A stretch of DNA of 64,000 nucleotides from Companilactobacillus nodensis DSM 19682 = JCM 14932 = NBRC 107160 (GCF_000615905.1 NZ_BAMN01000004.1:1-64000); one strand, 5' to 3'; positions 1-9,500 are shown, numbered from the stretch's first letter. Made by a program: numbers and translations. Notes: generated by a model from the letters alone, not told the origin.

Positions 1-3
1 TGT

Positions 4-378
4 TCATTTTTTTTGTTTTTCTTTCGAAATCGCCGTCATAGCTTCATTTATCCACCCATCTTTTTGGCGTTGAATCGTCTTATACCCTATCTTGTTCTTA
101 TAATTTGTCCAAAAATGTTTATGTAAAATAGGTCTTCCTATCTTCCGTTTGTCCAATGCACGTATAGATAGACTTATCTTACCGTTGTATTCATCAATCC
201 CCATAACTACTACATTGACCTTATCTCCTACCATATAGTTACTATCTATATTAGAAACAAAGCCATGCTTCAATTCTGAGATATGGATCAATCCTTGTTC
301 TCCATTATTGAGATTAACAAAAACTCCATATGGTTGAACTCCGGAAATAGTCCCGGATACTTTATCTCCAATTTTCAT
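4..378 (-). CDS. S1-domain RNA-binding protein, CvfD/YugI (general stress protein 13) type
   Basis: A 124-residue protein made of one S1 RNA-binding domain (about residues 1-75: KIGDKVSGTISG, YGVFVNL, GLIHISELKHG, GDKVNVVVMGID, ISLSIRAL) followed by a short basic tail. Proteins of this family (YugI of Bacillus, CvfD of streptococci) bind RNA and act as post-transcriptional regulators. The specific role here is inferred from family only. The start at 378 is chosen because GGAGG lies five bases upstream of that ATG. An upstream in-frame ATG at 417 would add 13 residues without a ribosome binding site. The gene is divergent from the reductase gene at 459. Confidence 0.8.
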   Translation of the reverse strand: MKIGDKVSGTISGVQPYGVFVNLNNGEQGLIHISELKHGFVSNIDSNYMVGDKVNVVVMGIDEYNGKISLSIRALDKRKIGRPILHKHFWTNYKNKIGYKTIQRQKDGWINEAMTAISKEKQKK

Positions 379-458
379 AACTTCCTCCATTAACTTTGTA
401 CTGAATCTATGCAACAATATATTGTAATAAACATTATATAACAGAAACTGGTGACGAT

Positions 459-1451
459 ATGAATAAACAGACTTATGACATTACAATAATTGGCGGTGGC
501 CCCGCAGGTATCTATGCTGCATATTATGCTCGTCTTAGAAAACTAAACGTAGCTTTAATAGAAAGCTTACCAAAACTAGGCGGTCAACCTGAAACATTAT
601 ATGCTCAAAAGAACATTTATGATATGCCTGGTTACTCTAAGATATCTGGTACCGACGTATCTAACAAACTGATCGAGCAACTACATAATCTGAAATGCGA
701 TGAATATCTGGAAACATCGGTAACAGGTCTAACACAGGAAGGCGATATTTGGAAAGTATCTACTAATAAAGAAACTATCTATAGTAGTGCAATTATAATT
801 GCCATCGGTAATGGATCATTCAAACCACGTAAATTGACCTTTGATTATGACAAGGCACTTGAGAAGAGCAACCTCAGTTACTTTGTTAATGACATGGAAG
901 AATATCGTGATAAGGATCTAGCGGTTGCTGGTGGTGGTGATTCCGCCGTTGATTGGGCCATTCACTTAAATGATCTAACCAAGCATACAGCTATCATTCA
1001 TAGAAGAAACAGATATCGTGCTATGGAAACTAGTGTTGATGAATTGAATAATTCGACCGTTGAACAACTCAATCCCTATATCATCAAAGACGTACAATTC
1101 AACGCTGACGATAAAAGTAAGATAGATGTCACTTTGAAAATGATCAAATCTGATGACATCAAGGTTATTACTGTTGACAAGCTACTGGTCAACTATGGAT
1201 TCATGTCTGACTCCAAAATCCTACGCGATTGGAATATTGAACTAGAAGGTCCATTCATCAAAGTCAGTCAGGAATTAGAGACTAACTTACCAAATGTCTT
1301 CGCTATTGGAGACATTGTTACTTATCCTGGCAAACTTCAATTACTTGCAACTGCCTTTGCTGAAGCTCCGATGGCAGTAACCAAAGCCTTGCGTAATATC
1401 TACCCTGGCCGTGACTACTTCGCACATAGTACTTCATTATTCGAGAAATAA
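459..1451 (+). CDS. yumC: Ferredoxin/flavodoxin--NADP+ reductase, YumC type
   Basis: A 330-residue thioredoxin-reductase-like flavoprotein. The N-terminal FAD-binding motif is visible (IIGGGPAGIYAAYYAR, residues 10-25), as is the NADP-binding Rossmann motif (VAGGGDSAVDWAI, about 156-168) and the C-terminal FAD motif (NVFAIGDIVTYPGK, about 278-291). No CxxC redox pair is present, which separates it from thioredoxin reductase and supports the type 2 FNR assignment. It transfers electrons between NADPH and a ferredoxin or flavodoxin in the cytosol. The length is normal for the family. It is a single gene; dedA follows after 84 bases. Confidence 0.88.
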   Translation: MNKQTYDITIIGGGPAGIYAAYYARLRKLNVALIESLPKLGGQPETLYAQKNIYDMPGYSKISGTDVSNKLIEQLHNLKCDEYLETSVTGLTQEGDIWKVSTNKETIYSSAIIIAIGNGSFKPRKLTFDYDKALEKSNLSYFVNDMEEYRDKDLAVAGGGDSAVDWAIHLNDLTKHTAIIHRRNRYRAMETSVDELNNSTVEQLNPYIIKDVQFNADDKSKIDVTLKMIKSDDIKVITVDKLLVNYGFMSDSKILRDWNIELEGPFIKVSQELETNLPNVFAIGDIVTYPGKLQLLATAFAEAPMAVTKALRNIYPGRDYFAHSTSLFEK

Positions 1452-1535
1452 TTTTAAATTTCCTATACCTTTTAAAGTTATTTTAAGCTAAGCTGGTATA
1501 ATGTATTTTAATTTGAAAATTTTGGAGTTGATTGA

Positions 1536-2189
1536 TTGAGTTACATAATGAGTCTGGTCGACTTTATTCTGCACATTGATAGCCACATGGTCAATATCGT
1601 GAATAACTTCGGACTTTGGACATATCTTATACTATTTCTGATCATATTCATCGAAACTGGTGTTGTTATTCTTCCATTCCTACCTGGTGATTCACTAATA
1701 TTTGCGGCAATGGCATTAGCAGCCAATCCTAAATATGACTTATCAAGTATTGCCTTGTTCTTTATATTCCTATTTGCTGCGGTGATTGGAGATTCCATGA
1801 ACTACGAAATAGGAGAACACTTTGGGAAGTTTGCCACCGAGAATCGAGTTTTGAGTAAGCTAATAAACAAGGAACACTTAGATGAAGCACATGCTTTCTT
1901 CGAAAAGCACGGTGGTAAGACAATTGCCATCGGACGCTTCATCCCTCTAATCAGAACTTTCGTACCTTTCGTAGCTGGTAGTGGTACGATGCATTACAGA
2001 AAGTTCCTAGAATTCAACGTACTTGGAGCATTCCTCTGGGTACTGGTTTGTTCATTAGCTGGTCACCTTTTCGGAAACATACCTGCAGTTCAAGAACATT
2101 TTTCAATGATCATTCTTGGAATTGTACTCGTATCATTAATTCCAATTTTAATCACTGCTTTGAGAAATCGTAAGAAAAAAGCTGCTTAA
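1536..2189 (+). CDS. DedA family membrane protein (candidate undecaprenyl-phosphate translocase)
   Basis: A 217-residue polytopic membrane protein. It has the DedA signatures: ETGVVILPFLPGDSLIF near residue 40, GDSMNYEIG near 84, FEKHGGKTIAIGRFIPLIRTFVPFVAG near 121-147, and a late GAFLWV segment. Some DedA proteins (UptA) recycle the cell-wall lipid carrier C55-P across the membrane; others handle different lipids, so the substrate is an inference. The TTG start at 1536 is preferred because GGAG lies eight bases before it. The ATG at 1548 is too far from that site. A bidirectional terminator follows. Confidence 0.85.
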   Translation: MSYIMSLVDFILHIDSHMVNIVNNFGLWTYLILFLIIFIETGVVILPFLPGDSLIFAAMALAANPKYDLSSIALFFIFLFAAVIGDSMNYEIGEHFGKFATENRVLSKLINKEHLDEAHAFFEKHGGKTIAIGRFIPLIRTFVPFVAGSGTMHYRKFLEFNVLGAFLWVLVCSLAGHLFGNIPAVQEHFSMIILGIVLVSLIPILITALRNRKKKAA

Positions 2190-2195
2190 GACAGC

Positions 2196-2233
2196 AAAAG
2201 AAGCTAAGACATAACGTCTTAGCTTCTTTTTTT
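2196..2233. terminator. Bidirectional intrinsic terminator
   Basis: The hairpin AAGAAGCTAAGAC / GTCTTAGCTTCTT has a T-run on one side and an A-run on the other. It lies between the convergent dedA gene and the minus-strand DUF1461 gene and can serve both. Confidence 0.85.
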
Positions 2234-2824
2234 GGCTCTAGATTTCCAAATATTCAATCCTTCAAATAAAACGAAGAATAGTACAAAGCATTCTGTAAAG
2301 AACTGTTCTGGCAAAATATTAATTACTGGATCCTTACCTGGATCAAATAACCAATCACTGTTTCTAAATAATAATTCATGAAATACAACAAAGAATCCAT
2401 CAAAGTCAACCATCATAAGCACAACCAAAACTACTCCAACGATAGCAATGTACTTAAATACCTTCTGAAAATAAACTCGTTTCTTTCTTTGAAACCAAAG
2501 ATAAGCTCCTGAAACGATGAAAACTCCAAAATTTAACATAAATAATTTCTTACAGTCTGCAAAATGTAATCTACCTGCAGCAGATGACTGAAAATCATCT
2601 AGTTTAAATGTTGAATGAAAAGGATTGATCAAATAATTCATCATTTGATTATAGTTATGCATCACTCGACCTGTACTCATATAAACTATCTGATCCAAAT
2701 TAAACTGGCCAATACTTATATAAAAAAGAATGTAACTAGCAAATATAGTTACAGTTATCGACAGCGTCAGGATAAAAAAGGCCATGATTACCGTATATAA
2801 TGTATCCTTCTGAAAATTAGACAT
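2219..2824 (-). CDS. TIGR01906/DUF1461 family integral membrane protein
   Basis: A protein of about 201 residues with four or five hydrophobic segments (near residues 8-35, 95-110, 125-145 and 175-190) and an extracytoplasmic-looking loop. The family is common in lactobacilli directly after a NagD-type phosphatase gene, as here. Its function is not known. The ATG at 2824 overlaps the end of the phosphatase gene by eight bases and is preferred over an ATG four codons upstream. Translation is therefore probably coupled to the phosphatase gene. Confidence 0.75.
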   Translation of the reverse strand: MSNFQKDTLYTVIMAFFILTLSITVTIFASYILFYISIGQFNLDQIVYMSTGRVMHNYNQMMNYLINPFHSTFKLDDFQSSAAGRLHFADCKKLFMLNFGVFIVSGAYLWFQRKKRVYFQKVFKYIAIVGVVLVVLMMVDFDGFFVVFHELLFRNSDWLFDPGKDPVINILPEQFFTECFVLFFVLFEGLNIWKSRAKKRS

Positions 2825-3596
2825 TCCACAGATCAAGACTTTCTACTTGATAAGTCGGCTTCTTAACTTGTGTAGCAATATCTTCGTGAGTACTTACACC
2901 CGTGTAAACCATCAAAGTATCCAGTCCTGCACTCAAACCACATTTGATGTCAGTATTATAGTTGTCTCCAACCATAATTGCAGTAGATGGATCGAATCCT
3001 TTGGCAGATACTGCAAAGTCAACAATATCTCGTTCAGGCTTACCAATATACTTGGCCTTTTGCTGCGTTGATGTTTCGACTAATGAAATAACTGAACCAG
3101 CACCGGGAACTAAGCCACGTTCATTAGGCAAATTAGTATCTGCGTTGGTTCCAATGAAGAATGCACCACGTTTGATCGCCAAAGTAGCTAATTCAAACTT
3201 GTGATAAGTAACATCATAGTCCAATCCCACAATGACAACATCGGGATCAACTTCATTAAGTTGGATTCCTGTACCAAAAATAGCACTCTTCAATCCATAT
3301 TCACCAACAACATATGCTGAGTGATTCTCAGTACCATCGTCAAACATCCCTTTAACATAATCGGCAGTTGCCAATGATGGTGTGATCACTTGTTCAGCGG
3401 TAGCTGTGATCTGATGATTATTCATCAAATTATCCGCAACTTGTTGTGGAGTCTTAGTAGTGTTATTCGTCAAAAAATAATAATCTAAATTATTAGCATT
3501 TAGATTATCAATAAAAACTTTAGCTTCAGGAATTTTGTCCTTACCACGGTACATTGTTCCGTCAAGATCGATTAAGTATGTTTGGTACTTTTTCAT
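2817..3596 (-). CDS. HAD-IIA family phosphatase, NagD/YutF type
   Basis: A 259-residue hydrolase of the HAD superfamily. Motif I is IDLDGTMYRG (about residues 9-18), motif II is FLTNNTTKTP (about 41-50) and the C-terminal acid motif is MVGDNYNTDI. The family dephosphorylates small phosphorylated metabolites; the actual substrate cannot be read from sequence. It is the third gene of a minus-strand run after yunD and yutD, with 21 bases to yutD. AGGTGAG upstream supports the start at 3596. Confidence 0.85.
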   Translation of the reverse strand: MKKYQTYLIDLDGTMYRGKDKIPEAKVFIDNLNANNLDYYFLTNNTTKTPQQVADNLMNNHQITATAEQVITPSLATADYVKGMFDDGTENHSAYVVGEYGLKSAIFGTGIQLNEVDPDVVIVGLDYDVTYHKFELATLAIKRGAFFIGTNADTNLPNERGLVPGAGSVISLVETSTQQKAKYIGKPERDIVDFAVSAKGFDPSTAIMVGDNYNTDIKCGLSAGLDTLMVYTGVSTHEDIATQVKKPTYQVESLDLWNV

Positions 3597-3617
3597 TAGC
3601 TCTTCTCACCTATTTTT

Positions 3618-4175
3618 CTAATTTTTAAAATTACGTGTTTTGGTAGAACTGTTAGTTTTCTTCTTATTATGATGCGTATGTTGTGTAACAGTTCCCTTTT
3701 TGTTCTTATTAATCTTGGTAGTGTGGAAACTATGATTCTTCTTATGAGTTGGAGCATGGTTCGAACTATGACTAGTATGAACTTTTCCTGTCTGCTTACG
3801 CGGACCACGATGTCCACGGTGATGCTTAGCAATCGGTGCTTTCTTTTCTTTTTCAAGCACAAAATAAGCACAGCCAAAATTACAATACTCTAGTAAATAA
3901 TCCTCTAAGTGAGAAATTCGATTGTCGATCCCACTTTCTTTTCGTTCATCTTCATAGAAGCCTTTAAATCTAAGCTGTTCATAACCCCAGTCACCAACAA
4001 TATAATCATACTTATCCAAGACCGTGTTATAGCGTTCTTCCACCTTTTCTTGGTCAAAACCGCCATCATGATCCTCAACGATATCGTATTTTTCACCATT
4101 GATAGTAATAAGCTTGTCGGCTAGGACGATAACATCCGCCTGTTTAGTAACTTCTTTTTCCTCAGGTTCTTGCAA
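3618..4175 (-). CDS. yutD: YutD family protein (DUF1027) with histidine-rich basic tail
   Basis: The first 115 residues match the YutD family (KLITINGEKYDIVEDHDGGFD, then KYDYIVGDWGYEQLRFKGFY and LEDYLLEYCNFGCAYFVLE). The remaining 70 residues are low complexity, rich in His, Lys, Thr and Asn, and probably disordered. YutD function is unknown. The GAGG ribosome binding site is eight bases from a TTG at 4175. The GTG three codons upstream overlaps that site and is an unlikely start. It lies between yunD and the HAD phosphatase gene and is probably co-transcribed with them. Confidence 0.75.
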   Translation of the reverse strand: MQEPEEKEVTKQADVIVLADKLITINGEKYDIVEDHDGGFDQEKVEERYNTVLDKYDYIVGDWGYEQLRFKGFYEDERKESGIDNRISHLEDYLLEYCNFGCAYFVLEKEKKAPIAKHHRGHRGPRKQTGKVHTSHSSNHAPTHKKNHSFHTTKINKNKKGTVTQHTHHNKKKTNSSTKTRNFKN

Positions 4176-4192
4176 AAATTTCACCTCACAAT

Positions 4193-5566
4193 TTACAATG
4201 GATATTTTTTACTCAAATAATCTCCAAAGACATTTCTTAAAAACTTAGGATAAAGGATCTCATTTTGTCCAACAATTTCAATTGAAGGAAAATACGGAAC
4301 AAACAAATAATGATCCAGCAAAGCTAGACTATATTCTTGGTCCATCTGTAATTCTTTACCATTAATATAAACATTTCTCTTTTCATCAATCGTAATGCCA
4401 CGATAAACTAGTTCGCCAAATATCTTACCACGGAAACCTTGTCCTTTTTGCTGATGATTACGTAAATAAGGACGATTTTTTTCCATTTCCATGATTAGAC
4501 GCCAAACATCCGCCCCACGCATCGTTGTTTTCATAGCATGAATCGCGTGTGGGAGTATATCATGCAGGTCCTTTTCAGTAATTATACCCTTATGCAAACT
4601 TTCAAGAAATAATCCTGAGCTAAGGACACCCGCATCGGCATGGGTATAATCCATGATAGCATCAAGTCCCTCTTCAATAACAGCATTATCTGCTTGAAAA
4701 TCCTGACTCATATCATCAGGAATATTGGCGACTTTCTTTTCATCTAATAATTTTTCACCTTTTGCGAACTGTGCATCAATCCAGTCCTGATCACCATCTA
4801 GTTCTGGTAATTCTGACGTCTGTTGTGTGACAGCCTTTTTATCGACAATATGCCCGTCATCGTCCAAAGTCAGATTGATTGTTCCAACGTAATAACCATA
4901 CTTACCAGCCGCGGCTAATAAGACCCCATTATCCATTTCACCATTCTTAAACAAGTGATGTGTATGGGCACCAATTATGACGTCTATCTCCGGACGTTTC
5001 TTAGCAATCAAGCGATCCATTGAAACACCTAGATGTGAAAGCAAAATTATTACATCACACTTTTGCTTCTTAAGTTCATCTAACCACTTAGGCATCATTT
5101 CTTGAATCAAACGAATATCCCAACCTAATAGAGGATATGTCAAAATATAAGGAGCAGTGAAACCTAGTACCCCAATTTTAGTATGAGCTTTTGTTTCTAT
5201 TATAATGTAGGGTTTGACAAATTTTGCTAATTCCTGACTCTTCTTATCATACAAGTTACCAACAATAACTGGAAAATTGGCATTGTCATACAAGTGATTC
5301 AAATCTTCACGACTATTACCTAGTCCCTCATTATTACCGATTGTCGCCGCATCGTAATGCAATTGATCCATCCATTTGATATTAGCTTGACCGTTAGTCG
5401 CTTCACTTAAAGGATGTGCTCGGTCCATTGCATCCCCAATATCAAACAATAAGAATTCATCTTCAGTATGATTTTTTCGTGAATCATCAATAAATCGTTT
5501 TATTTTTGGAAAATTTTCAAAATGAGAATGTAGATCATTGGTGTGCATGATTTTTATAGTTTCCAT
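4193..5566 (-). CDS. yunD: Metallophosphatase/5'-nucleotidase, YunD type
   Basis: A 457-residue protein with an N-terminal calcineurin-like metallophosphoesterase domain (MHTNDLHSHFENF near residue 7, then GDAMDRAH, GNNEG, LLSHLG and GAHTHH) and a C-terminal 5'-nucleotidase domain. No signal peptide or anchor is visible, so it is probably cytoplasmic, unlike secreted UshA-type nucleotidases. YunD-like enzymes hydrolyse nucleotides or related phosphoesters; the substrate is inferred. Upstream, the frameshifted phosphoesterase gene ends nine bases away on the same strand. Confidence 0.85.
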   Translation of the reverse strand: METIKIMHTNDLHSHFENFPKIKRFIDDSRKNHTEDEFLLFDIGDAMDRAHPLSEATNGQANIKWMDQLHYDAATIGNNEGLGNSREDLNHLYDNANFPVIVGNLYDKKSQELAKFVKPYIIIETKAHTKIGVLGFTAPYILTYPLLGWDIRLIQEMMPKWLDELKKQKCDVIILLSHLGVSMDRLIAKKRPEIDVIIGAHTHHLFKNGEMDNGVLLAAAGKYGYYVGTINLTLDDDGHIVDKKAVTQQTSELPELDGDQDWIDAQFAKGEKLLDEKKVANIPDDMSQDFQADNAVIEEGLDAIMDYTHADAGVLSSGLFLESLHKGIITEKDLHDILPHAIHAMKTTMRGADVWRLIMEMEKNRPYLRNHQQKGQGFRGKIFGELVYRGITIDEKRNVYINGKELQMDQEYSLALLDHYLFVPYFPSIEIVGQNEILYPKFLRNVFGDYLSKKYPL

Positions 5567-5574
5567 ACAAGCCC

Positions 5575-6185
5575 CTACTTTCTATTCAATTTTGCAATAT
5601 CAACTTTTTTCTTATCGTACATTTCCAAAACCTCTTCACCACGTAAAGGTGATCCCCAAGGTAAATCTTCAGACAAATAGTCACGTTCTGGTGCATCAAC
5701 ACCAACATTGATATTTTCAGCGATTGGAACACTATAATGATGAATGTGTCCGTGCAAGTTGATAATCTTGTCAACCTTACCCAACAACATTGGATAATGC
5801 GTACAATAAAATTGATGATGATCAAATTTTAATAACGCACCAACATCCTCGAAGGTATACTTAAGTTTACCATCAGGCATTGTGGGATTACGCTTTGCCA
5901 AATATTTGAATAGCTCACGATAATCGTGATTCCCTTTGATCAACACGATATGACCATTCAATTGTTTCAACATCGCATAAGTATCTTCATTGGTGGGCGT
6001 GTTCTGAGGACGCATTGATATGTCACCTAGGTGATAAACTGTATCATTATCATCAACACGAGCATTCCAGGCATCTATCATAGCTTGATTCATTTGATCA
6101 ACATCACCGAAATGCTTGGTGCAAAGTTATTCGGCTCTAGTAATTGATAATGATAAAAATGTGTATCCGCGATGAAATAATTCAT
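5575..6185 (-). pseudogene. Calcineurin-like metallophosphoesterase, frameshifted near its N-terminus
   Basis: The reading frame from the ATG at 6185 encodes MNYFIADTHFYHYQLL...NNFAP, a classic phosphoesterase start whose Asp7 and His9 bind metal, and then runs into a stop after about 30 residues. The second frame resumes with KHFGDVDQMNQAMID and continues with GDISM, KGNHD, CTHYPM and HGHIHH to the end at 5575. The two frames join exactly if one A is restored in the CCAAG at 6115-6119. The internal ATG at 6093 would give 172 residues lacking the first metal ligands. Either a real single-base deletion or a sequencing error explains this. The start overlaps the stop of the preceding gene (TAATG). 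Confidence 0.8.
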
Positions 6186-6520
6186 TATTCAGCCTGATCT
6201 TCCTTTGAAATAATTTTATTTGCCTTTAGAATATCATTAAACGCATCACTAATTCGACCTTCAGGCTTCTTCCATTCAATCCATTCGGACATATTCATCG
6301 GTGGTACGGTATAATTTTCATTAATGTAATCTTCATAAATGATTACAGCTGATGAATGTGGAATATTGAGCTTAAGAATTCTCACTTCTTTAATAAATCC
6401 CAACTCAGCCGCCTTCTCGGCACGACCATTCATAAGCACATTTGCCATTTCATAATATTTTGTGCCATCATTACGTGTTATCTGCTCGATGATATCGAGT
6501 GATAGTTTTTCATTATCCAT
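6185..6520 (-). CDS. Conserved hypothetical protein, 111 aa
   Basis: I do not recognise a family. It is a soluble, acidic, 111-residue protein with no signal peptide or membrane segment. It contains repeated EY/DY motifs, a WIEWKKPEGR stretch near residue 80 and a charged C-terminus. GAGG nine bases upstream supports the ATG at 6520. Its stop overlaps the start of the phosphoesterase gene (TAATG), so the two are translationally coupled, but this does not define a function. Confidence 0.6.
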   Translation of the reverse strand: MDNEKLSLDIIEQITRNDGTKYYEMANVLMNGRAEKAAELGFIKEVRILKLNIPHSSAVIIYEDYINENYTVPPMNMSEWIEWKKPEGRISDAFNDILKANKIISKEDQAE

Positions 6521-6585
6521 TTTTGTACCTCACAGTTATTACTATTTATTAAGTATATAATATTCAGTTCCATAGGGAGTTAATT

Positions 6586-8016
6586 ATGAATTCTAGAAAT
6601 AAATCTCTTTTTACTTTGTTACTTGCTAGCATGATGTTTTTATTCGCTAGTGGATTTACCGTCATCGGACATCGTGGTGATCCCATCAAAGCACCAGAAG
6701 AAACATTTCAAAGTTTCAATACGGCATTCTCTGAAGGCGCCGATTACGTTGAATTAGATCTGCATGTTTCCAAGGATAACGTCTTAGTTGTCTCACATGA
6801 TAAGAATCTTGAACGTATCACGGGAACGTCTTATGTGGTTTCACAGCACAACTTCTCTGAACTAAGCCAATTGACACAAAAGAACGGCGAACCGATCCAT
6901 AGTTTGGACGAAGTGTTCGCTCACTACAAAGATAATCCTAACGCAAAGTTCCTGATTGAAACAAAAAAAACTAGCAAAGGTAATCCTCAAAATATGGAGG
7001 AACTTTTGAAAACTTGTATCGATAAGTATGGAATGCAAAAGCGAGTCATGTTCCATTCTTTCTCTACTAAGAGTTTGCAAAATGAAGCTGAGCTAATGCC
7101 TGACATCCCTCGCATCTTTATTGCCGGAACTATCAAGCGAGTTAACTTCGAAGTTCTCTCCTACGTGACTGGCGTTAATCTTTCATCTAAAATTGTTACT
7201 CCAGAAATCATTAACACTCTTCATTATATGGGAAAGTCAGTCTACATATGGGATGAAATGAACGAAAGTCCAAAAAAATGGAATACAGTCATCAATATGC
7301 CAATCGATGGTGTGGTAACTAACTACCCTGCGACCGGTAATGAATATCGGAACCTCAAGGACAAATCAAAGAGTCAGACGATAAATCAAAATGTCTACTA
7401 CATGAGCAATAAAGATGAACCAATTTATGAAAACCCTTATCGTCTCATAAAAACTGATAAGTCAGTACATCCCTTAGACGGATTCCATATTACCAATATC
7501 GTCAAATTCAATGGTGAAGAATACGTTCAGTTAGGTGAAAATAAGTTTGCTAACTCTGAAGGATTCAATCCGGACTACGAATTGGGTGAACTAAAACCAT
7601 ACTTTGGTGCCAAAGCCATCTATCGCGGTCAACAACCAAATAATTACTTATACTCTGAGCCTAAGAAATCGTCGCAAATCATCGATTGGATGGACGCAAA
7701 TAAAGCTGAACAAATCCAGACAGTAGAAAAGAATGGTGGAAATACTTGGATCAAACTAAGTGGCGGATGGATTCAAGCCAAGTATGTTCTGATTCAATTA
7801 GTCGACGAGAATTACCTCGGTAATAACAGTAAATTGAGTTATCACAACTTGCCAGATAGTCAAAGATTCAGAAATATTGATTTACTGGAAACAGAAAAAT
7901 CATGGGAGCCTATCCAAAACAAACAGCTTCATAACACTGTTCTCATAAGAAAACTGCAAAAAAATATTGCTCCTTTTGTTTTCGATACTGAGAACGATTC
8001 CATAAATCATATCTAA
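6586..8016 (+). CDS. Secreted glycerophosphodiester phosphodiesterase family protein with C-terminal surface domain
   Basis: A 476-residue protein. A signal peptide or anchor occupies residues 1-25. A GDPD TIM-barrel follows (VIGHRGDPIKAPEET, ADYVELDLHVSKD, VSHDKNLERIT, FLIETKK, about residues 25-250). The His-Arg and Glu-x-Asp catalytic motifs are present. The last 220 residues hold repeated aromatic segments (NQNVYYMSNKDEPIYENPYR, GAKAIYRGQQPNNYLYSEP, GGWIQAKYV) that look like SH3-like or surface-attachment repeats. It probably cleaves glycerophosphodiesters or teichoic-acid-type polymers outside the membrane. The substrate is inferred. Confidence 0.78.
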   Translation: MNSRNKSLFTLLLASMMFLFASGFTVIGHRGDPIKAPEETFQSFNTAFSEGADYVELDLHVSKDNVLVVSHDKNLERITGTSYVVSQHNFSELSQLTQKNGEPIHSLDEVFAHYKDNPNAKFLIETKKTSKGNPQNMEELLKTCIDKYGMQKRVMFHSFSTKSLQNEAELMPDIPRIFIAGTIKRVNFEVLSYVTGVNLSSKIVTPEIINTLHYMGKSVYIWDEMNESPKKWNTVINMPIDGVVTNYPATGNEYRNLKDKSKSQTINQNVYYMSNKDEPIYENPYRLIKTDKSVHPLDGFHITNIVKFNGEEYVQLGENKFANSEGFNPDYELGELKPYFGAKAIYRGQQPNNYLYSEPKKSSQIIDWMDANKAEQIQTVEKNGGNTWIKLSGGWIQAKYVLIQLVDENYLGNNSKLSYHNLPDSQRFRNIDLLETEKSWEPIQNKQLHNTVLIRKLQKNIAPFVFDTENDSINHI

Positions 8017-8102
8017 TGACATTGGCTTATAGTAACAACGTTTGGTAAAATTTGGTAAAATGATTTATAAATGAAAACACTTCATGCGGAGGTTATAGAT
8101 AT

Positions 8103-9500
8103 ATGTCTATAGATTGGGAAAAAGAGGTCGCACATCGTTCTGACGAATTGATCAACGACTTATCTGAATTAGTAAGCATCAATAGTCAACGAGATATCGA
8201 ACACAAGACTAGTGATTATCCACTAGGTCCTGGACCTGCAAAGGCACTACAAACATTCTTACACTTTGCTGATCGAGACGGATTCAATACTAAGAACGTC
8301 GATAATCTTGCTGGTAGAATTGAATTCGGTGAAGGTGACGATACGATTGCTATCTTGGGGCACGTCGATGTTGTACCTGAAGGACCGGGTTGGAAGACTA
8401 ACCCATTTGAACCAGTAATCAAAGATGGCAACTTATATGCTCGTGGTGCAAGTGATGACAAAGGACCAAGTTTGGCATCATATTATGCTCTAAAAATCAT
8501 CAGTGAACTCAAGCTACCCACAACTAAAAAAGTTGACCTAATTCTCGGTACTGACGAAGAGAGCGAATGGGTCGGTATGAATCACTATATGGAAAAGGAA
8601 ACAATGCCTGAAACAGGTTTCTCTCCTGATGCTGAATTCCCAGCTATCAACGGTGAAAAAGGTATCGTCTCATTTAGAGTTAACTTCCCTACTCCAGAAA
8701 CTGGTCTCGTCAAGAACTTTGAAGCTGGAATCAGACCTAACATGGTACCTCAAAATGCCACAGCCGAATTAGACTTAAACTTCGGTGATGTAGATACTAT
8801 CAAGTCAGCCTTTAACAACTTCTTGAGTGAAAATACTGACATCAAAGGCAGTATCGAAATCAATGAAGAATTAGCCACATTGAACATAACAGGTAAGGGT
8901 GCTCACGCAATGGAACCATTCAATGGTATCAATGCCGCAACATACCTAGCTAAGTTCTTAAATGAATTGGACTTAAATGACAGTCAAAAACTATACTTTA
9001 GTTTCATCGCAAATAATCTACACTTAGACTTTGCGGGATCAAAGCTTGGCATTCAAAATACTGATGACGTCATGGGCGACTTAACTATGACACCAGATAT
9101 TTTTGTCCTAAATGATTCAGAAGCTAGTGTCTTACTAAATATCCGTTATCCTAAGGGTGATACTGGTGATACATTGACTGAGAAGATCAACGCTGCTTTA
9201 CCAGATGGCGTAACTGCTGAAATCGAAGGACACAACCAATTGCCTCACTTCGTCGCAGCTGACGATCCACTAGTTCAAGCATTAGTTGGCGCATATCGTG
9301 ATCACACTGATGATGACACTGAACCATTCACTGTTGGTGGTGGCACATATGGACGTATCCTCAAACACGGAGTTGCCTTCGGTGCAATGTTCCCTGGTGA
9401 CGAAAATGTCATGCATCAACCAAACGAATATATCAACTTAGATAAGCTATTCAAAGCAACAGCAATCTATGCTGACGCAATTTATAGATTAATAAAATAA
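8103..9500 (+). CDS. pepV: Dipeptidase PepV (M20 family)
   Basis: A 465-residue zinc aminodipeptidase. M20 metal and active-site motifs are visible: GHVDVVPEGPGW (about residues 84-95), GASDDKGPSLA (about 116-126), GTDEESEWVGM (about 149-159) and a C-terminal MHQPNEY. PepV removes N-terminal residues from dipeptides in the cytoplasm, the last step of peptide use in lactobacilli. CGGAGG lies upstream of the ATG. A strong terminator follows the gene, so it is probably monocistronic. Confidence 0.92.
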   Translation: MSIDWEKEVAHRSDELINDLSELVSINSQRDIEHKTSDYPLGPGPAKALQTFLHFADRDGFNTKNVDNLAGRIEFGEGDDTIAILGHVDVVPEGPGWKTNPFEPVIKDGNLYARGASDDKGPSLASYYALKIISELKLPTTKKVDLILGTDEESEWVGMNHYMEKETMPETGFSPDAEFPAINGEKGIVSFRVNFPTPETGLVKNFEAGIRPNMVPQNATAELDLNFGDVDTIKSAFNNFLSENTDIKGSIEINEELATLNITGKGAHAMEPFNGINAATYLAKFLNELDLNDSQKLYFSFIANNLHLDFAGSKLGIQNTDDVMGDLTMTPDIFVLNDSEASVLLNIRYPKGDTGDTLTEKINAALPDGVTAEIEGHNQLPHFVAADDPLVQALVGAYRDHTDDDTEPFTVGGGTYGRILKHGVAFGAMFPGDENVMHQPNEYINLDKLFKATAIYADAIYRLIK

